64,000 nucleotides of DNA from Herbidospora sakaeratensis (GCF_001570525.1 NZ_BBXC01000007.1:1248679-1312678); one strand, 5' to 3'. Positions 25,482 through 34,904 are shown, counted from the stretch's first letter. A program made the numbers and translations. Notes: generated from the letters alone by a model not told the origin.

Positions 25482-26051
25482 ATGGAGAGCGTGTCTCATG
25501 AACGCGGGCACCGGTTCCGCCGGTTGCTCGACCGCTGGCCCACCGCGCTGGCGCTGGCGCTTTCGGCGGCGACCTTCGGCGGCACCGAGTCGGCCGAGGG
25601 GGTGGCGTCGTTCGCGTCGATCCTCGTGCTCCTGCCGCTGTTGTATCTGGTGGTCGCCAAGCTGGAGGCGCGCCGGGCGACATGGCCGCTGCTCCTGGCC
25701 GGGATCGCCGGCGTCCTCGTGCTGCGCGGGCTGGACCTGGTCGAACCGGCCGCCGTGTTCTCCGCCCTCGCGCTGATCGTCCTGCTCTGGAGCGTCGTGG
25801 ACGGGCACCTGTTCCGGTCCGGGACGCTCCGGGTGCAGGCGCTGGGCATGCTCGCCTTCGGCGCGCTCGGGCTGATCGGGCTGGCCGTGCATCCGGATCT
25901 GGCCCGCTACCTGGTGGCGGCCGGCTGGTTCTTCCACGGTGTCTGGGACTTCGTCCACCTCCGGCGGGACACAGTGGTGGCCCGGTCCTTCGCCGAATGG
26001 TGCGGCGTCATCGATGTCGTGATCGCCATCGAGTTGATCTTCAAGTGGTAG
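25482..26051 (+). CDS. Membrane protein of unknown function, likely target of the adjacent two-component system
   Basis: The 189-residue protein has about six hydrophobic helices (ALALALSAATFGG, FASILVLLPLLYLVV, LLLAGIAGVLVL, VFSALALIVLLWSVV, LGMLAFGALGLIGLAV, VIAIELIF). The WFFHGVWDFVHLRRD motif near the C terminus is shared with other small actinobacterial membrane proteins of unknown role. It is divergent from the kinase-regulator pair across the 20-bp dyad, so it is probably its main output. ATG 25482 is chosen; an upstream in-frame start at 25410 would overlap the regulatory region. Confidence 0.7.
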   Translation: MESVSHERGHRFRRLLDRWPTALALALSAATFGGTESAEGVASFASILVLLPLLYLVVAKLEARRATWPLLLAGIAGVLVLRGLDLVEPAAVFSALALIVLLWSVVDGHLFRSGTLRVQALGMLAFGALGLIGLAVHPDLARYLVAAGWFFHGVWDFVHLRRDTVVARSFAEWCGVIDVVIAIELIFKW

Positions 26052-26186
26052 GCCGCCCTTCCGGCCGTCCATGACGGTCCAGCCTCGCACGGACCGGCGG
26101 CGGCGCGGAATCCACCGATCGGCTGATCCGGATTCCCGACCGCCGGTCGGTGCCGGGAGGGGGCCCCGCCCGAGCACTCTTGGGCC

Positions 26187-27089
26187 ATGCCACCAGTGAT
26201 CGAGGTCACCGACCTCCACAAGCGCTACGGCGACAAGGTCGCCGTCGCCGACGTCTCCTTCACCGTCGAACAGGGCGAGATCTTCGGCATCCTCGGCCCG
26301 AACGGCGCCGGGAAGACCACCACGGTCGAGTGCGTCGAGGGCCTGCGCGCCCCCGACGGCGGGACCGTCTCCGTCCTGGGCCTCGACCCGCAGCGGGACC
26401 ACCTCGAGCTGACCCGCCGGCTCGGCGTCCAGTTGCAGGCCGGGATGTTGCCCGACAGCCTGCGGGTGGGGGAGGCCCTGGAGCTGTACGGCTCCTTCTA
26501 CCCGGACCCCGCCGACTGGCGTGTCCTGCTCGACGACCTCGGCCTGCCCGCCAAGACCAGGTACGCCGCCCTCTCCGGCGGCCAGAAGCAGCGGTTGTCG
26601 ATCGCGCTGGCCCTGATCGGCAACCCCGACATCGCCGTCCTGGACGAGCTGACCACCGGCCTCGACCCGCAGGCGCGGCGCGACACGTGGGCGCTGATCG
26701 AGGGCGTGCGGGCGCGCGGGGTGACGATCGTGCTCGTCACCCACTTCATGGAGGAGGCCGAACGCCTCTGCGACCGGGTGGCCCTGATCGACGCGGGCCG
26801 GGTCGTCCTCATCGACACCCCCGCCGGGCTGGCCGGCCGGGCCCAGGGCGAGCAGCGCCTCCAGTTCCGCCCCTCCCGCGAGCTCGACACCGCCCTGCTC
26901 ACCGGCCTGCCGGGGGTCACCGGCGTCACCCGCCGCGGCGAGCTCGTCGTGGTGACCGGCGACGACACCGTGGTGAACGCCGTCATGGCCGTGCTGGCCA
27001 GGAACCAGATCACGGCCGAGCGGCTCCGCGTCGAACAGGCCGGCCTCGAAGAGGCCTTCGTCCAGCTGACCAGGAAGGACGCCAAATGA
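26187..27089 (+). CDS. ABC-2 exporter ATP-binding protein (DrrA/LnrL type)
   Basis: The 300-residue ATPase has Walker A GPNGAGKTTT, Q-loop QLQAGMLPDSL, signature ALSGGQKQRLSIAL, Walker B IAVLDELTTGLDP and switch His VTHFMEEAE. The C-terminal extension (about 220-300) is the accessory domain of DrrA/CcmA-type exporters. It is the first gene of an operon ATPase, permease, kinase, response regulator. Such exporters commonly confer resistance to amphipathic antibiotics sensed by the co-encoded kinase. Confidence 0.92.
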   Translation: MPPVIEVTDLHKRYGDKVAVADVSFTVEQGEIFGILGPNGAGKTTTVECVEGLRAPDGGTVSVLGLDPQRDHLELTRRLGVQLQAGMLPDSLRVGEALELYGSFYPDPADWRVLLDDLGLPAKTRYAALSGGQKQRLSIALALIGNPDIAVLDELTTGLDPQARRDTWALIEGVRARGVTIVLVTHFMEEAERLCDRVALIDAGRVVLIDTPAGLAGRAQGEQRLQFRPSRELDTALLTGLPGVTGVTRRGELVVVTGDDTVVNAVMAVLARNQITAERLRVEQAGLEEAFVQLTRKDAK

Positions 27090-27823
27090 ACGGCGCGACG
27101 TGGCGGCTCATCGCCGTCGAGGGCAAGCTCAGCCTCCGCGACAAGGTCGCCCCCGTCTGGGGGGTGGCGTGCCCGCTGGTGGTGCTCGTCATCCTGGGCA
27201 GCATCCCGGCGCTGCGCGAGCCCATCACCGCCGACCTGACCATCTTCGACGTGTACGTCCCGGTGCTCATCCTGTTCAACATCGCGATCCTGGCGATGAC
27301 CGCGCTGCCCACCACCCTGGCGGGCTACCGGGAGAACGGCGTGCTGCGGCGGATGCGCACCACCCCCGTCGGGCCGGTGCGGGTCCTGGCCGCGCAGCTC
27401 GCCGCCAACTTCGTGATCGCGCTGGTCGCGATGGTGCTCTTCCTCCTGGTGGCCGGGCTGGGGTTCGGGGTCGACCCGCCGCGCCACCCGCTCGGGTTCG
27501 CGGTCGCCTGGTCGCTGGCCACCGCCGCGCTGCTCGCGATCGGGCTGCTGGTCACCGCGCTGGTGCCCTCGCGCGCGGCGGCCACGGCGATCGGCACGCT
27601 GCTGTTCTTCCCGATGATGTTCTTCGCCGGCCTGTGGGTGCCGATCGCGCAGATGCCGCCGCTGCTCCAGGACATCAGCGCCTACACGCCGCTCGGCGCG
27701 GGCATGGGCGCCTTCCAGGACGCCTACCTGGGCGGCTTTCCCTCGTGGCCGCCGCTGGTGATCCTGGTGGCCTACGCGGTGGTGTGCGCGGCCGTCGCGG
27801 TCCGCTGGTTCCGCTGGGAGTAG
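27086..27823 (+). CDS. ABC-2 type exporter permease
   Basis: The 245-residue protein has six transmembrane helices and the ABC-2 signature region LPTTLAGYRENGVLRRMRTT before helix 3, followed by LLFFPMMFFAGLWVPIAQMP. ATG 27086 overlaps the ATPase TGA (ATGA). It forms the exporter with the preceding ATPase, probably as dimers. The substrate is unknown. Confidence 0.92.
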   Translation: MNGATWRLIAVEGKLSLRDKVAPVWGVACPLVVLVILGSIPALREPITADLTIFDVYVPVLILFNIAILAMTALPTTLAGYRENGVLRRMRTTPVGPVRVLAAQLAANFVIALVAMVLFLLVAGLGFGVDPPRHPLGFAVAWSLATAALLAIGLLVTALVPSRAAATAIGTLLFFPMMFFAGLWVPIAQMPPLLQDISAYTPLGAGMGAFQDAYLGGFPSWPPLVILVAYAVVCAAVAVRWFRWE

Positions 27824-27825
27824 GG

Positions 27826-28944
27826 TTGCCGTTCTTACTGGTCACCGTCGTCCCCTACACGCTGCTCGCCGGGCTCGCCGTCCTGGTCGTGGCCGCCGGA
27901 TTCCCGGTGACGGAGCTGCTCCCGGCGGCGGTGTGGATGGTCGCCCTCTACCGGTGGCGCGAGACGCCCGTGTTCTTCGCCGGGCTGCTCGTGATCACCG
28001 CCGTGATGGTGCTGCAGAACCCGCTGTACGGCCTGTTCACCCCCGTCCCCTACCTCTACGCCTTCACCGTGCTGCCCTGGCCGTGGCGGCTGGCCGGGGT
28101 GGGCCTCACGGCGGTGGTCGCCGGGGCGGCGCAGGCGTCGGCCGCGTCCGGGATGGTGGTGCTCCAGGGGGTCGTCATCGTGGTCAACGTCGTGATGATG
28201 GTGACCACCGCCTGGGTGCTGCACACCGCCGACGTCGAACGGGAGCAGCGCGTGGCCGCCATGGCGAAACTGGAGGCGGCGCTGGAGGAGAACGCCGGGC
28301 TGCACGCCCAGCTGCTCGTCCAGGCCCGCGAGGCCGGCGTGCTCGACGAACGCCAGCGCATGGCCCGCGAGATCCACGACACCCTCGCCCAGGGCCTGAT
28401 CGGCATCATCACCCAGCTCCAGGCCGCCGAGCAGCGGCACGAGGTGCCCGCCGCGTGGCGGCGGCCGTTCGACGCGGTGATGGGGCTGGCCCGGGAGAGC
28501 CTGGCCGAGGCCCGCCGCTCGGTCGAGGCGCTGCGCCCCGCCGACCTGGAGACCGCCCGGCTCGGCGAGGCCCTGGAGACCGTCTCCGGGAAGTGGTCGG
28601 CGCTGCACGGGGTCCCGGTCCGGTTCACCGCCACGGGGACCGCCCGGCCGCTCGCCCCCGCCATCGAGGTCGCGCTGCTGCGCACGGCCCAGGAGGCGCT
28701 GGCCAACGTGGCCAAGCACGCCGGGGCCACCCGGGTCGGGGTGACGCTCTCCTACTTGGCGGACGAGGTGGCCCTGGACGTACGGGACGATGGGAGGGGT
28801 TTCGATCTCTCCGGCCGGAGTGAGGGTTTCGGGTTGGCCATCATGCGGCAGCGCGTCGAGGGGCTCTCGGGGAGCCTGCGCGTCGAGTCGGAACCCGGCG
28901 GCGGCACCGGCGTCTCCGCCTGCGTCCCCTGGAGGTCCGCGTGA
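27826..28944 (+). CDS. Sensor histidine kinase, NarL-system type
   Basis: The 372-residue kinase has four or five membrane helices without an extracellular domain (to about residue 130), a coiled linker, HisKA_3 with H184 in RMAREIHDTLAQGLIGI, and an ATPase with AQEALANVAKHA and DDGRGFD. TTG 27826 is the likely start: GGGAG lies five bases before it and the permease stop two bases before. It is analogous to kinases of antibiotic-detoxification modules that sense the exported compound. Its TGA overlaps the GTG of the response regulator. Confidence 0.9.
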   Translation: MPFLLVTVVPYTLLAGLAVLVVAAGFPVTELLPAAVWMVALYRWRETPVFFAGLLVITAVMVLQNPLYGLFTPVPYLYAFTVLPWPWRLAGVGLTAVVAGAAQASAASGMVVLQGVVIVVNVVMMVTTAWVLHTADVEREQRVAAMAKLEAALEENAGLHAQLLVQAREAGVLDERQRMAREIHDTLAQGLIGIITQLQAAEQRHEVPAAWRRPFDAVMGLARESLAEARRSVEALRPADLETARLGEALETVSGKWSALHGVPVRFTATGTARPLAPAIEVALLRTAQEALANVAKHAGATRVGVTLSYLADEVALDVRDDGRGFDLSGRSEGFGLAIMRQRVEGLSGSLRVESEPGGGTGVSACVPWRSA

Positions 28945-29564
28945 TCCGGCTGCTGGTCGCCGACGACCACCCCATCGTCAGAGACGGACTGTGCGCCATG
29001 TTCGCGGCGGCCCCCGGCTTCGAGGTGGTCGGCGAGGCCGCAGACGGCGCCGAGGCGGTGCGGCTCGCCGTCGGCCTGCGGCCCGACGTGATCCTGCTCG
29101 ACCTGCGCATGCCGGAGCTCGACGGGCTGGGCGCGATCACCGAGCTGGCGCGGCTGGGCGTGCCGTCGAGGATCCTGGTGCTGACGACGTACGACACCGA
29201 CTCCCACGTGCTGCCGGCCATCGAGGCGGGCGCGACCGGCTACCTGCTGAAGGACTCGCCCCGCGAGGAGCTGCTGCGCGGCGCGCGGGCCGCCGCCCGA
29301 GGGGAGAGCGTGTTGTCGCCGTCGGTGGCGGCCCGGCTGCTGACCCGGGTGCGCACACCCCCGCCGCCGCTCAGCCCCCGGGAGCTGGAGGTGCTCGAAC
29401 TCATCGCGGCCGGCAACTCCAACCGCGAGACGGCGGCCCGGTTGTTCATCACCGAGGCCACGGTCAAGAGCCACCTGCTGAACATCTACGCCAAGCTCGG
29501 CGTCAACGACCGTGCCGCGGCCGTCGCCGAGGCCTTCAACCGGGGCCTGCTGGTGCCCCGTTAG
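28941..29564 (+). CDS. NarL/LuxR-type response regulator
   Basis: The 207-residue protein has a receiver (VADDHP, D54 in LLDLRMPELDG, TTYD, K in LLKDSPREE) and a LuxR HTH (PLSPRELEVLELIAAGNSN, then FITEATVKSHLLNIYAKLG). GTG 28941 overlaps the kinase stop (GTGA). It is the last gene of the exporter operon and presumably activates it. No clear dyad was found in 26052-26186. It ends 4 nt into the convergent TetR gene. Confidence 0.93.
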   Translation: MIRLLVADDHPIVRDGLCAMFAAAPGFEVVGEAADGAEAVRLAVGLRPDVILLDLRMPELDGLGAITELARLGVPSRILVLTTYDTDSHVLPAIEAGATGYLLKDSPREELLRGARAAARGESVLSPSVAARLLTRVRTPPPPLSPRELEVLELIAAGNSNRETAARLFITEATVKSHLLNIYAKLGVNDRAAAVAEAFNRGLLVPR

Positions 29565-30181
29565 GCCCGCGACAGCGGCAGCCTGACGGGCGGCGGCAGC
29601 GGCGCGGCGACCGGCTCGGCCATGAACGACTGGATCATCAGCGCCGCGAACCGCCGCGAGGCGGCCACCCGCGTCGCGGGCGACTCGGCCCGGATGCCCT
29701 CGTTGGCCATCAGCGCCAGGCTGAGATCCTCGACGACGAAGTCGCGGCGCAGCGGGCCCGCCTTCTTCGCCCGGCCGACGAGGTCGAGCAGCATGCGCAG
29801 CGTGCGGTCGCGGTCGGCGGCGAAGACCGCCTCGGGCAGCCGCGAGGTGAACACGCGGGCGAACCCCCGGTCGAGGGCGTGCAACTCCATCAGCCGCTCG
29901 ACCACCAGCCGGAACCCCTGCCACGGATCGGCCGCCGCCAGCCCCTCGGCCACGATCGCCGAACACGTCTCCATCTGCTCGGCGAACGCCTCGGCCAGCA
30001 GCGCGTCCTTGGTCGGGAAGTGGCGGTAGAGGGTCGCCGGGCCGACCTCGGCGCGGCGGGCGATCTCGCGGATCGGCACGTCGACGCCCTCGGTGGCGAA
30101 CGCGAGCCGGGCCACCGCCAGGATGCGCTCACGGTTGTCGCGGGCGTCGGACCGCAGTTTCGGTCCCACTTCTGCCGTCAT
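29561..30181 (-). CDS. TetR/AcrR family regulator
   Basis: The 206-residue protein has the HTH VPIREIARRAEVGPATLYRH followed by FPTKDALLAEAF, and a C-terminal ligand domain of the SbtR-like type. The start ATG 30181 is preferred over the upstream in-frame TTG at 30199. It is divergent from the quinone-oxidoreductase-like gene and probably represses it, a common pairing. The 50-nt gap shows no obvious perfect dyad. Confidence 0.9.
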   Translation of the reverse strand: MTAEVGPKLRSDARDNRERILAVARLAFATEGVDVPIREIARRAEVGPATLYRHFPTKDALLAEAFAEQMETCSAIVAEGLAAADPWQGFRLVVERLMELHALDRGFARVFTSRLPEAVFAADRDRTLRMLLDLVGRAKKAGPLRRDFVVEDLSLALMANEGIRAESPATRVAASRRFAALMIQSFMAEPVAAPLPPPVRLPLSRA

Positions 30182-30231
30182 CGCTCTCACTTTAGACAAC
30201 CGGACGGGGTGTTCCGTTACGGTCCCCGGAC

Positions 30232-31134
30232 ATGAGAACAGTGCAGTTCACCGCATACGGCCCGCCGTCCGTCGTGCACGTCGCCGAGGTCCCGGAACCG
30301 CACGCCGGGCCGGGGGAGATCCGCGTCGCCGTGCGCGCGTCGGGGGTGGCCGCCGGCGAGATCGCCATCCGCTCCGGGCGGCTGCGCGACCTGGTGCCGG
30401 TCGCCTTCCCGTTCCGGACCGGCTTCGACGCCGCGGGCGTGGTCGACGAGGTGGGCGACGGCGTCACCGGCGTCCGGGCCGGCGACGCGGTGTTCGGCGC
30501 GGCCGGTTTCACCCGGCGCGGGGCCAACGCCGACCACGCCGTGCTGACCGCGTGGGCGGCCAAACCGGCCGCGTGGAGCTGGGAGGAGGCGGGCGGCGCG
30601 GCGGGCGCCGCCGAGACGGCGACCCGGGTGCTCGACCGGCTCGCCGTCGCCGCCGGGCAGACGGTGCTCGTCAACGGGGCCGCCGGGGGCACGGGCGCGG
30701 TCGTCGTCCAGTTCGCGGTCGCGCGCGGGGCCACGGTCATCGGCACGGCGAGCGGGCACAACCACGGCTTCCTGCGCTCGCTGGGGGCGACGCCGACGAC
30801 GTACGGGCCGGGGTTGCCCGGCCGGGTCCCGGCCGGGGTCGACGCCGTCGTCGACTGCGCCGGCGGCGCGCTCCCCGACCTGGTCGCCATCGCCGGCGAC
30901 CCGGCGCGTGTGGTGACGATCGCCGACTTCGCCGCGCGGGAGCACGGCGTGCACCTGTCCTCCGGCGCGACCGACCCCCTGGCCTGGCACGGGCTCGCGG
31001 TCGCGGCCGCCCTCGCGGACGAGGGGCGGCTACGGGTGCCGGTCGCGGCGGCGTTCCCGCTGGACGAGGTCGCGGCCGCGCACGAACTCGGCGAGACCCG
31101 GCACGCCCGGGGGAAGATCGTGCTGGTGCCCTGA
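30232..31134 (+). CDS. NADPH-dependent oxidoreductase, zinc-less MDR/quinone reductase type
   Basis: The 300-residue medium-chain reductase has an N-terminal GroES-like part (MRTVQFTAYGPPSVVHVAEV, FRTGFDAAGVVDEVG) and a Rossmann part (TVLVNGAAGGTGAVVVQFAV). The catalytic-zinc cysteine/histidine set of alcohol dehydrogenases is absent, so it belongs with NADPH:quinone reductases. It is divergent from a TetR regulator. The substrate is unknown; a role in electrophile or antibiotic stress is plausible. Confidence 0.9.
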   Translation: MRTVQFTAYGPPSVVHVAEVPEPHAGPGEIRVAVRASGVAAGEIAIRSGRLRDLVPVAFPFRTGFDAAGVVDEVGDGVTGVRAGDAVFGAAGFTRRGANADHAVLTAWAAKPAAWSWEEAGGAAGAAETATRVLDRLAVAAGQTVLVNGAAGGTGAVVVQFAVARGATVIGTASGHNHGFLRSLGATPTTYGPGLPGRVPAGVDAVVDCAGGALPDLVAIAGDPARVVTIADFAAREHGVHLSSGATDPLAWHGLAVAAALADEGRLRVPVAAAFPLDEVAAAHELGETRHARGKIVLVP

Positions 31135-31140
31135 CGGAAA

Positions 31141-31172
31141 GTTTCGGTCCCGTGGCGGCGTTGTTCCGAAAC
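31141..31172. promoter_or_regulatory. Widely spaced GTTTCGG/CCGAAAC half-sites upstream of operon A
   Basis: GTTTCGG (31141-31147) and its complement CCGAAAC (31166-31172) are separated by 18 nt. They match the half-sites of the operon B dyad at 42480-42502. They could form an auxiliary operator for the LacI proteins, for example for looping with the palindrome at 31242. Confidence 0.4.
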
Positions 31173-31241
31173 CGCGCCCCGGCCGATCGTCGCAGCTGAG
31201 ACCGGCTCACCCCGGCTGATCGGCGAGGTAGCGAGGGTGAA

Positions 31242-31283
31242 AGTTTCGAAACTATTGACCCCTTCGTTCGTTACATCTACGTT
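31242..31283 (+). promoter_or_regulatory. Promoter and LacI-type operator of sugar operon A
   Basis: AGTTTCGAAACT (31242-31253) is a perfect 12-bp palindrome with a central CG, the classic LacI-family form. It is followed one base later by TTGACC (31255-31260) and, after 17 bases, TACGTT (31278-31283), a good -35/-10 pair. The ADH start is 39 nt further on. Binding at the palindrome would block RNA polymerase at the -35 box. Confidence 0.7.
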
Positions 31284-31321
31284 TGCTGCGATCGAGTACG
31301 GCAGACGGAGGGACGGGTCAC

Positions 31322-32416
31322 ATGAGAGCTGCGCTGCTGGAACGGGTCGGAGCGCCTCTCGTGGTGCGCGACCTCGACCTCGCCCCACCGGGCCCCGAAG
31401 AGGTGCTCGTCCGGATCGAGGCGGCCGGGGTCTGCCACAGCGACCAGCACTATTTGGCGGGCGACCTCACCTGCCCCCTCCCGGTGGTCCCCGGCCACGA
31501 GGGCACCGGCGTGGTCGAGGCCGTCGGCCCGGGGGTGACCCGCCACCGGCCGGGCGACCGCGTCTGCCTCATGTGGCGGCCGAGGTGCGGCCAGTGCCGC
31601 AACTGCCTCGTGGGCCGCCCGGCCCTGTGCGAGGCGGCGGGCATCATGGTCGGCTCCGGCGGGCTGCTCGACGGCACCACCCGGCTCAGCGCCGACGGCG
31701 AGAAGGTGCACCACCTGCTCGGCGTCTCCTGCTTCGCCGAATACGCCGTGGTCTCCGAGCGCGCGGTCGTGCCGGTCCCCGGCGGGGTGCCGCCGGAGAT
31801 CGCCGCCATCGCCGGGTGCGCCGTCATCACCGGCGTCGGCGCGGTGCTCAACGCCATCGGCGAGTGCGCCGGCGACGGCATAGTGATCTTCGGCGCGGGC
31901 GGGGTCGGCCTGTCGGCCGTCCTCGGGGCCGTGCTCGCCGGCGCCAACCCGATCGTCGTCGTGGACGTCGTCGCCGAACGCCTGGAGACCGCCGAGCGCC
32001 TCGGCGCCACCCATGTGGTCGACGCCTCGGCCGGCGACGTCGCCGAGGCCCTGCGCGAGATCCGCCCCGGCGGCATGGAATGGGCCATCGAGGCCATCGG
32101 CCGCCCCGAGACCCTGGAGACCGCCTTCGAGGTGCTGCGCCCCGGCGGCGCCCTGGTCGCCGTCGGCCTCGGCAGGGTCGGCCAGACCTTCAACGTGCCG
32201 GTCAACCTGCTCGTCCAGCGCGAGAAGCGGGTGATCGGCAGCCTCTACGGCTCCGCCAACCCCCTGATCGACCTGCCCAAGATCTTCGAGCTCTACCTCG
32301 CCGGACGCCTGCCCCTCGACCTCCTCATCGGCAGGCGCTACCGGCTCGACCAGATCAACGAGGCGTTCGCCGACCTCACCGGGGGCGCCGTCGGCCGTGG
32401 AGTGATCGTGCCATGA
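31322..32416 (+). CDS. Zinc-dependent alcohol/sugar dehydrogenase (MDR family)
   Basis: The 364-residue enzyme keeps both zinc sites: catalytic C38 (GVCHSDQH) with H59-E60 (PGHEG), and structural C89, C92, C95, C103 (RCGQCRNC, ALC). The NAD-binding motif is FGAGGVGLS, with a downstream acidic residue (VVVDVVAERL) favouring NAD. It opens operon A and probably oxidises a sugar, aldose or deoxy-sugar alcohol. GGAGGG precedes ATG 31322. Its TGA overlaps the SDR start (ATGA). Class III-like dehydrogenases with other alcohol substrates are an alternative. Confidence 0.9.
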   Translation: MRAALLERVGAPLVVRDLDLAPPGPEEVLVRIEAAGVCHSDQHYLAGDLTCPLPVVPGHEGTGVVEAVGPGVTRHRPGDRVCLMWRPRCGQCRNCLVGRPALCEAAGIMVGSGGLLDGTTRLSADGEKVHHLLGVSCFAEYAVVSERAVVPVPGGVPPEIAAIAGCAVITGVGAVLNAIGECAGDGIVIFGAGGVGLSAVLGAVLAGANPIVVVDVVAERLETAERLGATHVVDASAGDVAEALREIRPGGMEWAIEAIGRPETLETAFEVLRPGGALVAVGLGRVGQTFNVPVNLLVQREKRVIGSLYGSANPLIDLPKIFELYLAGRLPLDLLIGRRYRLDQINEAFADLTGGAVGRGVIVP

Positions 32417-33159
32417 GCGAGTACGCCACCTATCCCAGCCTGCGCGGCAGGGTCGCCCTGGTCACCGGCGGCGCGACCGGCCTGGGCGCCGAGTTCGTCG
32501 CCCAGCTCGCCGCCCAGGGCGCCAAGGTCGCCTTCGTCGACGTCGACGACGCGGGCGCGCAGAAGCTCACCGACCGGGCCCTCTACATCCATGCCGACGT
32601 CACCGACGTCGACGCCCTGCGCGGCGCGATCGTCATGGTCGAACAGGCCCTCGGCCCCGTCTCGATCCTGGTCAACAACGCCGCCAACGACACTCGCACC
32701 GGCATCGAGACCCTCGAACCCGCCGAATGGGACCAGGGCATCGCCGTCAACCTCCGCCACCAGTTCTTCGCCGCCCAGGCCGTCCTGGCCGGCATGCGCA
32801 CGCTCGGCGGCGGCTCGATCATCAACCTCGGCTCGGTCAGCCCCCACGTCGGCCTGCTCGGCCTGCCCGCCTACGTCTCCTCGAAGTCGGCCATCGAGGG
32901 CCTGACCAAGATGATGGCCCGCGAGCTCGGCGGCGACCACATCCGCGTCAACTGCGTCATCCCCGGCTGGGTCTTCACCGAGCGGCAGCTGACCCATTGG
33001 GTCACACCCGAGGTTCGCGAGAAACTCGCGGAGGTGCAGTGCCTGCCCGACAACCTCGCGCCGTCCGACGTGGCGCGCCTGGTGCTCTGGCTGGCCGCCG
33101 ACGACAGTGCCATGTGCACCGGACAGAACTGGATCGTGGACGCCGGATGGATGATGTGA
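32413..33159 (+). CDS. Short-chain dehydrogenase/reductase, sugar dehydrogenase-like
   Basis: The 248-residue classical SDR has TGGATGLG (18-25), NNAAND for the NAG motif, and the catalytic S141, Y154, K158 (PAYVSSK). D43 and D45 in FVDVDD suggest NAD preference. It resembles dehydrogenases acting on L-rhamnose, L-fucose, arabinose or 2-keto-3-deoxy-aldonates. It is coupled to the ADH by ATGA and its stop overlaps the GTG of the dehydratase. The C terminus GQNWIVDAGWMM is typical. Confidence 0.9.
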   Translation: MSEYATYPSLRGRVALVTGGATGLGAEFVAQLAAQGAKVAFVDVDDAGAQKLTDRALYIHADVTDVDALRGAIVMVEQALGPVSILVNNAANDTRTGIETLEPAEWDQGIAVNLRHQFFAAQAVLAGMRTLGGGSIINLGSVSPHVGLLGLPAYVSSKSAIEGLTKMMARELGGDHIRVNCVIPGWVFTERQLTHWVTPEVREKLAEVQCLPDNLAPSDVARLVLWLAADDSAMCTGQNWIVDAGWMM

Positions 33160-34886
33160 GCGAGAACGTGACGCGACGCAGTCAGCACTGGTTCGGGGCC
33201 GAAGGGCGCTCCGGCATGCTCTACCGCTCCTGGATGCGCAACCAGGGGTTCGGGCCGGAGGTGTTCGACGGACGGCCCGTCATCGGCATCGCCAGCACCT
33301 GGTCGGAGCTGGCCCCCTGCAACGCCCATCTCGACCGGGTCGCCGACGCGGTCAAGCGGGGCGTCTGGATGGCGGGCGGGTTCCCGCTGGTGTTCCCGGT
33401 GATGTCGACCGGTGAGACGCTGCTGCGGCCGACCGCGATGCTCTACCGCAACATGCTCGCCATGCAGGCCGAGGAGCTGATCCGGGCCAACCCGCTCGAC
33501 GGCGTGGTGCTGCTGTCGGGGTGTGACAAGACCACGCCGGGCCTGCTCATGGGCGCGGCCAGCGTCGACCTGCCCGCCGTCATGGTGACCGGCGGGCCGA
33601 TGCTGAACGGCAAGTTCCGGGGCCAGGACGTCGGCTCGGGCACCCACGTGTGGAAGTTCGAGGCCGAGATCAAGGCCGGCCGCATGTCGGTCGAGGACGG
33701 CTACGTCGCCGAGGGCTGCATGGCCCGCTCGAACGGCCACTGCATGACGATGGGCACCGCCTCGACGATGGCGTGCCTGGCCGAGGCGCTCGGCATGCAG
33801 CTGCCCGGTTCGGCCACCTGGCCGGCCGTCGACTCGCGCCGCTACGAGGTCGCGCAGGAGGCGGGCAAGCGGATCGTGGCGATGGTCGAGGAGGACCTGA
33901 AGCCGAGCCAGATCATGACCCGCGCCGCGTTCGAGAACGCGATCCGCGCCAACGCCGCGATCGGCGGGTCGACCAACGCGATCGTCCACCTGACCGCGCT
34001 GGCCGGGCGGCTGGGCGTCGACCTGCCGCTCGACGACTTCGACGCGCTGGCCCGCGACGTGCCGACCATCGTCGACCTGATGCCGTCGGGCCGGTTCCTG
34101 ATGGAGGACTTCTGCTACGCGGGCGGCCTGCCCGTCGTGCTGAACCAGCTCGACGAGGCCGGGCTGGTCAACCCCGACGCGCTCACGGTGACCGGGCGCA
34201 CGCTCCGCGAGAACGTGCGGACGGCGGTCAACTGGAACACCGAGGTGATCCGGCCGATGGCCGCGCCGCTCCAGCCCGCCGGGACCGGCACCGCGATCCT
34301 GCGCGGCAACCTCGCGCCGAACGGCGCGGTCATCAAGCAGTCGGCGGCCTCGCCCGCGCTGATGACCCACACCGGCCGCGCGCTGGTGTTCGACTCGCCC
34401 GAGGCCTACCACGCGGTCTGCGACGACGACGACCTCGACGTCACGCCCGACGACATCCTGATCATCCGGGGCGCGGGGCCGAAGGGCTACCCGGGCATGC
34501 CCGAGGTGGCCAACGTGCCGCTGCCCGCCAAGCTGCTGCGCGCCGGGGTGACCGACATGGTGCGGATCAGCGACGGCCGGATGAGCGGCACCGGCTTCGG
34601 CACGGTCGTGCTGCACGTCTCGCCCGAGGCGGCCGTGGGCGGCCCGCTGGCTCTCGTCCAGACCGGTGACCTGGTCGAACTCGACGTGCCCAAGCGGAGT
34701 CTGACCCTGCTCGTACCGGACGACGAGCTCGCCCGCAGAAGGGCCGAGTGGACGCCCGCGGTCCATGAGGACCTGGGCGGCTACCGGTGGCTCTACCGGG
34801 AGCACGTGCTGGGGGCCGACGGCGGCGCCGACTTCGGGTTCCTGCGGGGTGGACGTGGCAGCGACGTGCCGCGCGACTCCCACTGA
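33156..34886 (+). CDS. IlvD/Edd family aldonate dehydratase
   Basis: The protein of about 576 residues contains CDKTTPGLLMGAASVDLPAV and GSGTHVWKF, close to L-arabonate and D-xylonate dehydratases rather than to branched-chain IlvD. Cysteines C55, C123 and C196 match the three ligands of the [2Fe-2S] cluster of that group. It would dehydrate an aldonate to a 2-keto-3-deoxy-aldonate, the step expected after lactone hydrolysis. GTG 33156 overlaps the SDR stop; ATG 33147 is an alternative three codons earlier. lacI follows 18 nt downstream. Confidence 0.9.
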   Translation: MSENVTRRSQHWFGAEGRSGMLYRSWMRNQGFGPEVFDGRPVIGIASTWSELAPCNAHLDRVADAVKRGVWMAGGFPLVFPVMSTGETLLRPTAMLYRNMLAMQAEELIRANPLDGVVLLSGCDKTTPGLLMGAASVDLPAVMVTGGPMLNGKFRGQDVGSGTHVWKFEAEIKAGRMSVEDGYVAEGCMARSNGHCMTMGTASTMACLAEALGMQLPGSATWPAVDSRRYEVAQEAGKRIVAMVEEDLKPSQIMTRAAFENAIRANAAIGGSTNAIVHLTALAGRLGVDLPLDDFDALARDVPTIVDLMPSGRFLMEDFCYAGGLPVVLNQLDEAGLVNPDALTVTGRTLRENVRTAVNWNTEVIRPMAAPLQPAGTGTAILRGNLAPNGAVIKQSAASPALMTHTGRALVFDSPEAYHAVCDDDDLDVTPDDILIIRGAGPKGYPGMPEVANVPLPAKLLRAGVTDMVRISDGRMSGTGFGTVVLHVSPEAAVGGPLALVQTGDLVELDVPKRSLTLLVPDDELARRRAEWTPAVHEDLGGYRWLYREHVLGADGGADFGFLRGGRGSDVPRDSH

Positions 34887-34904
34887 CCTCGGTACGATCG
34901 GTTG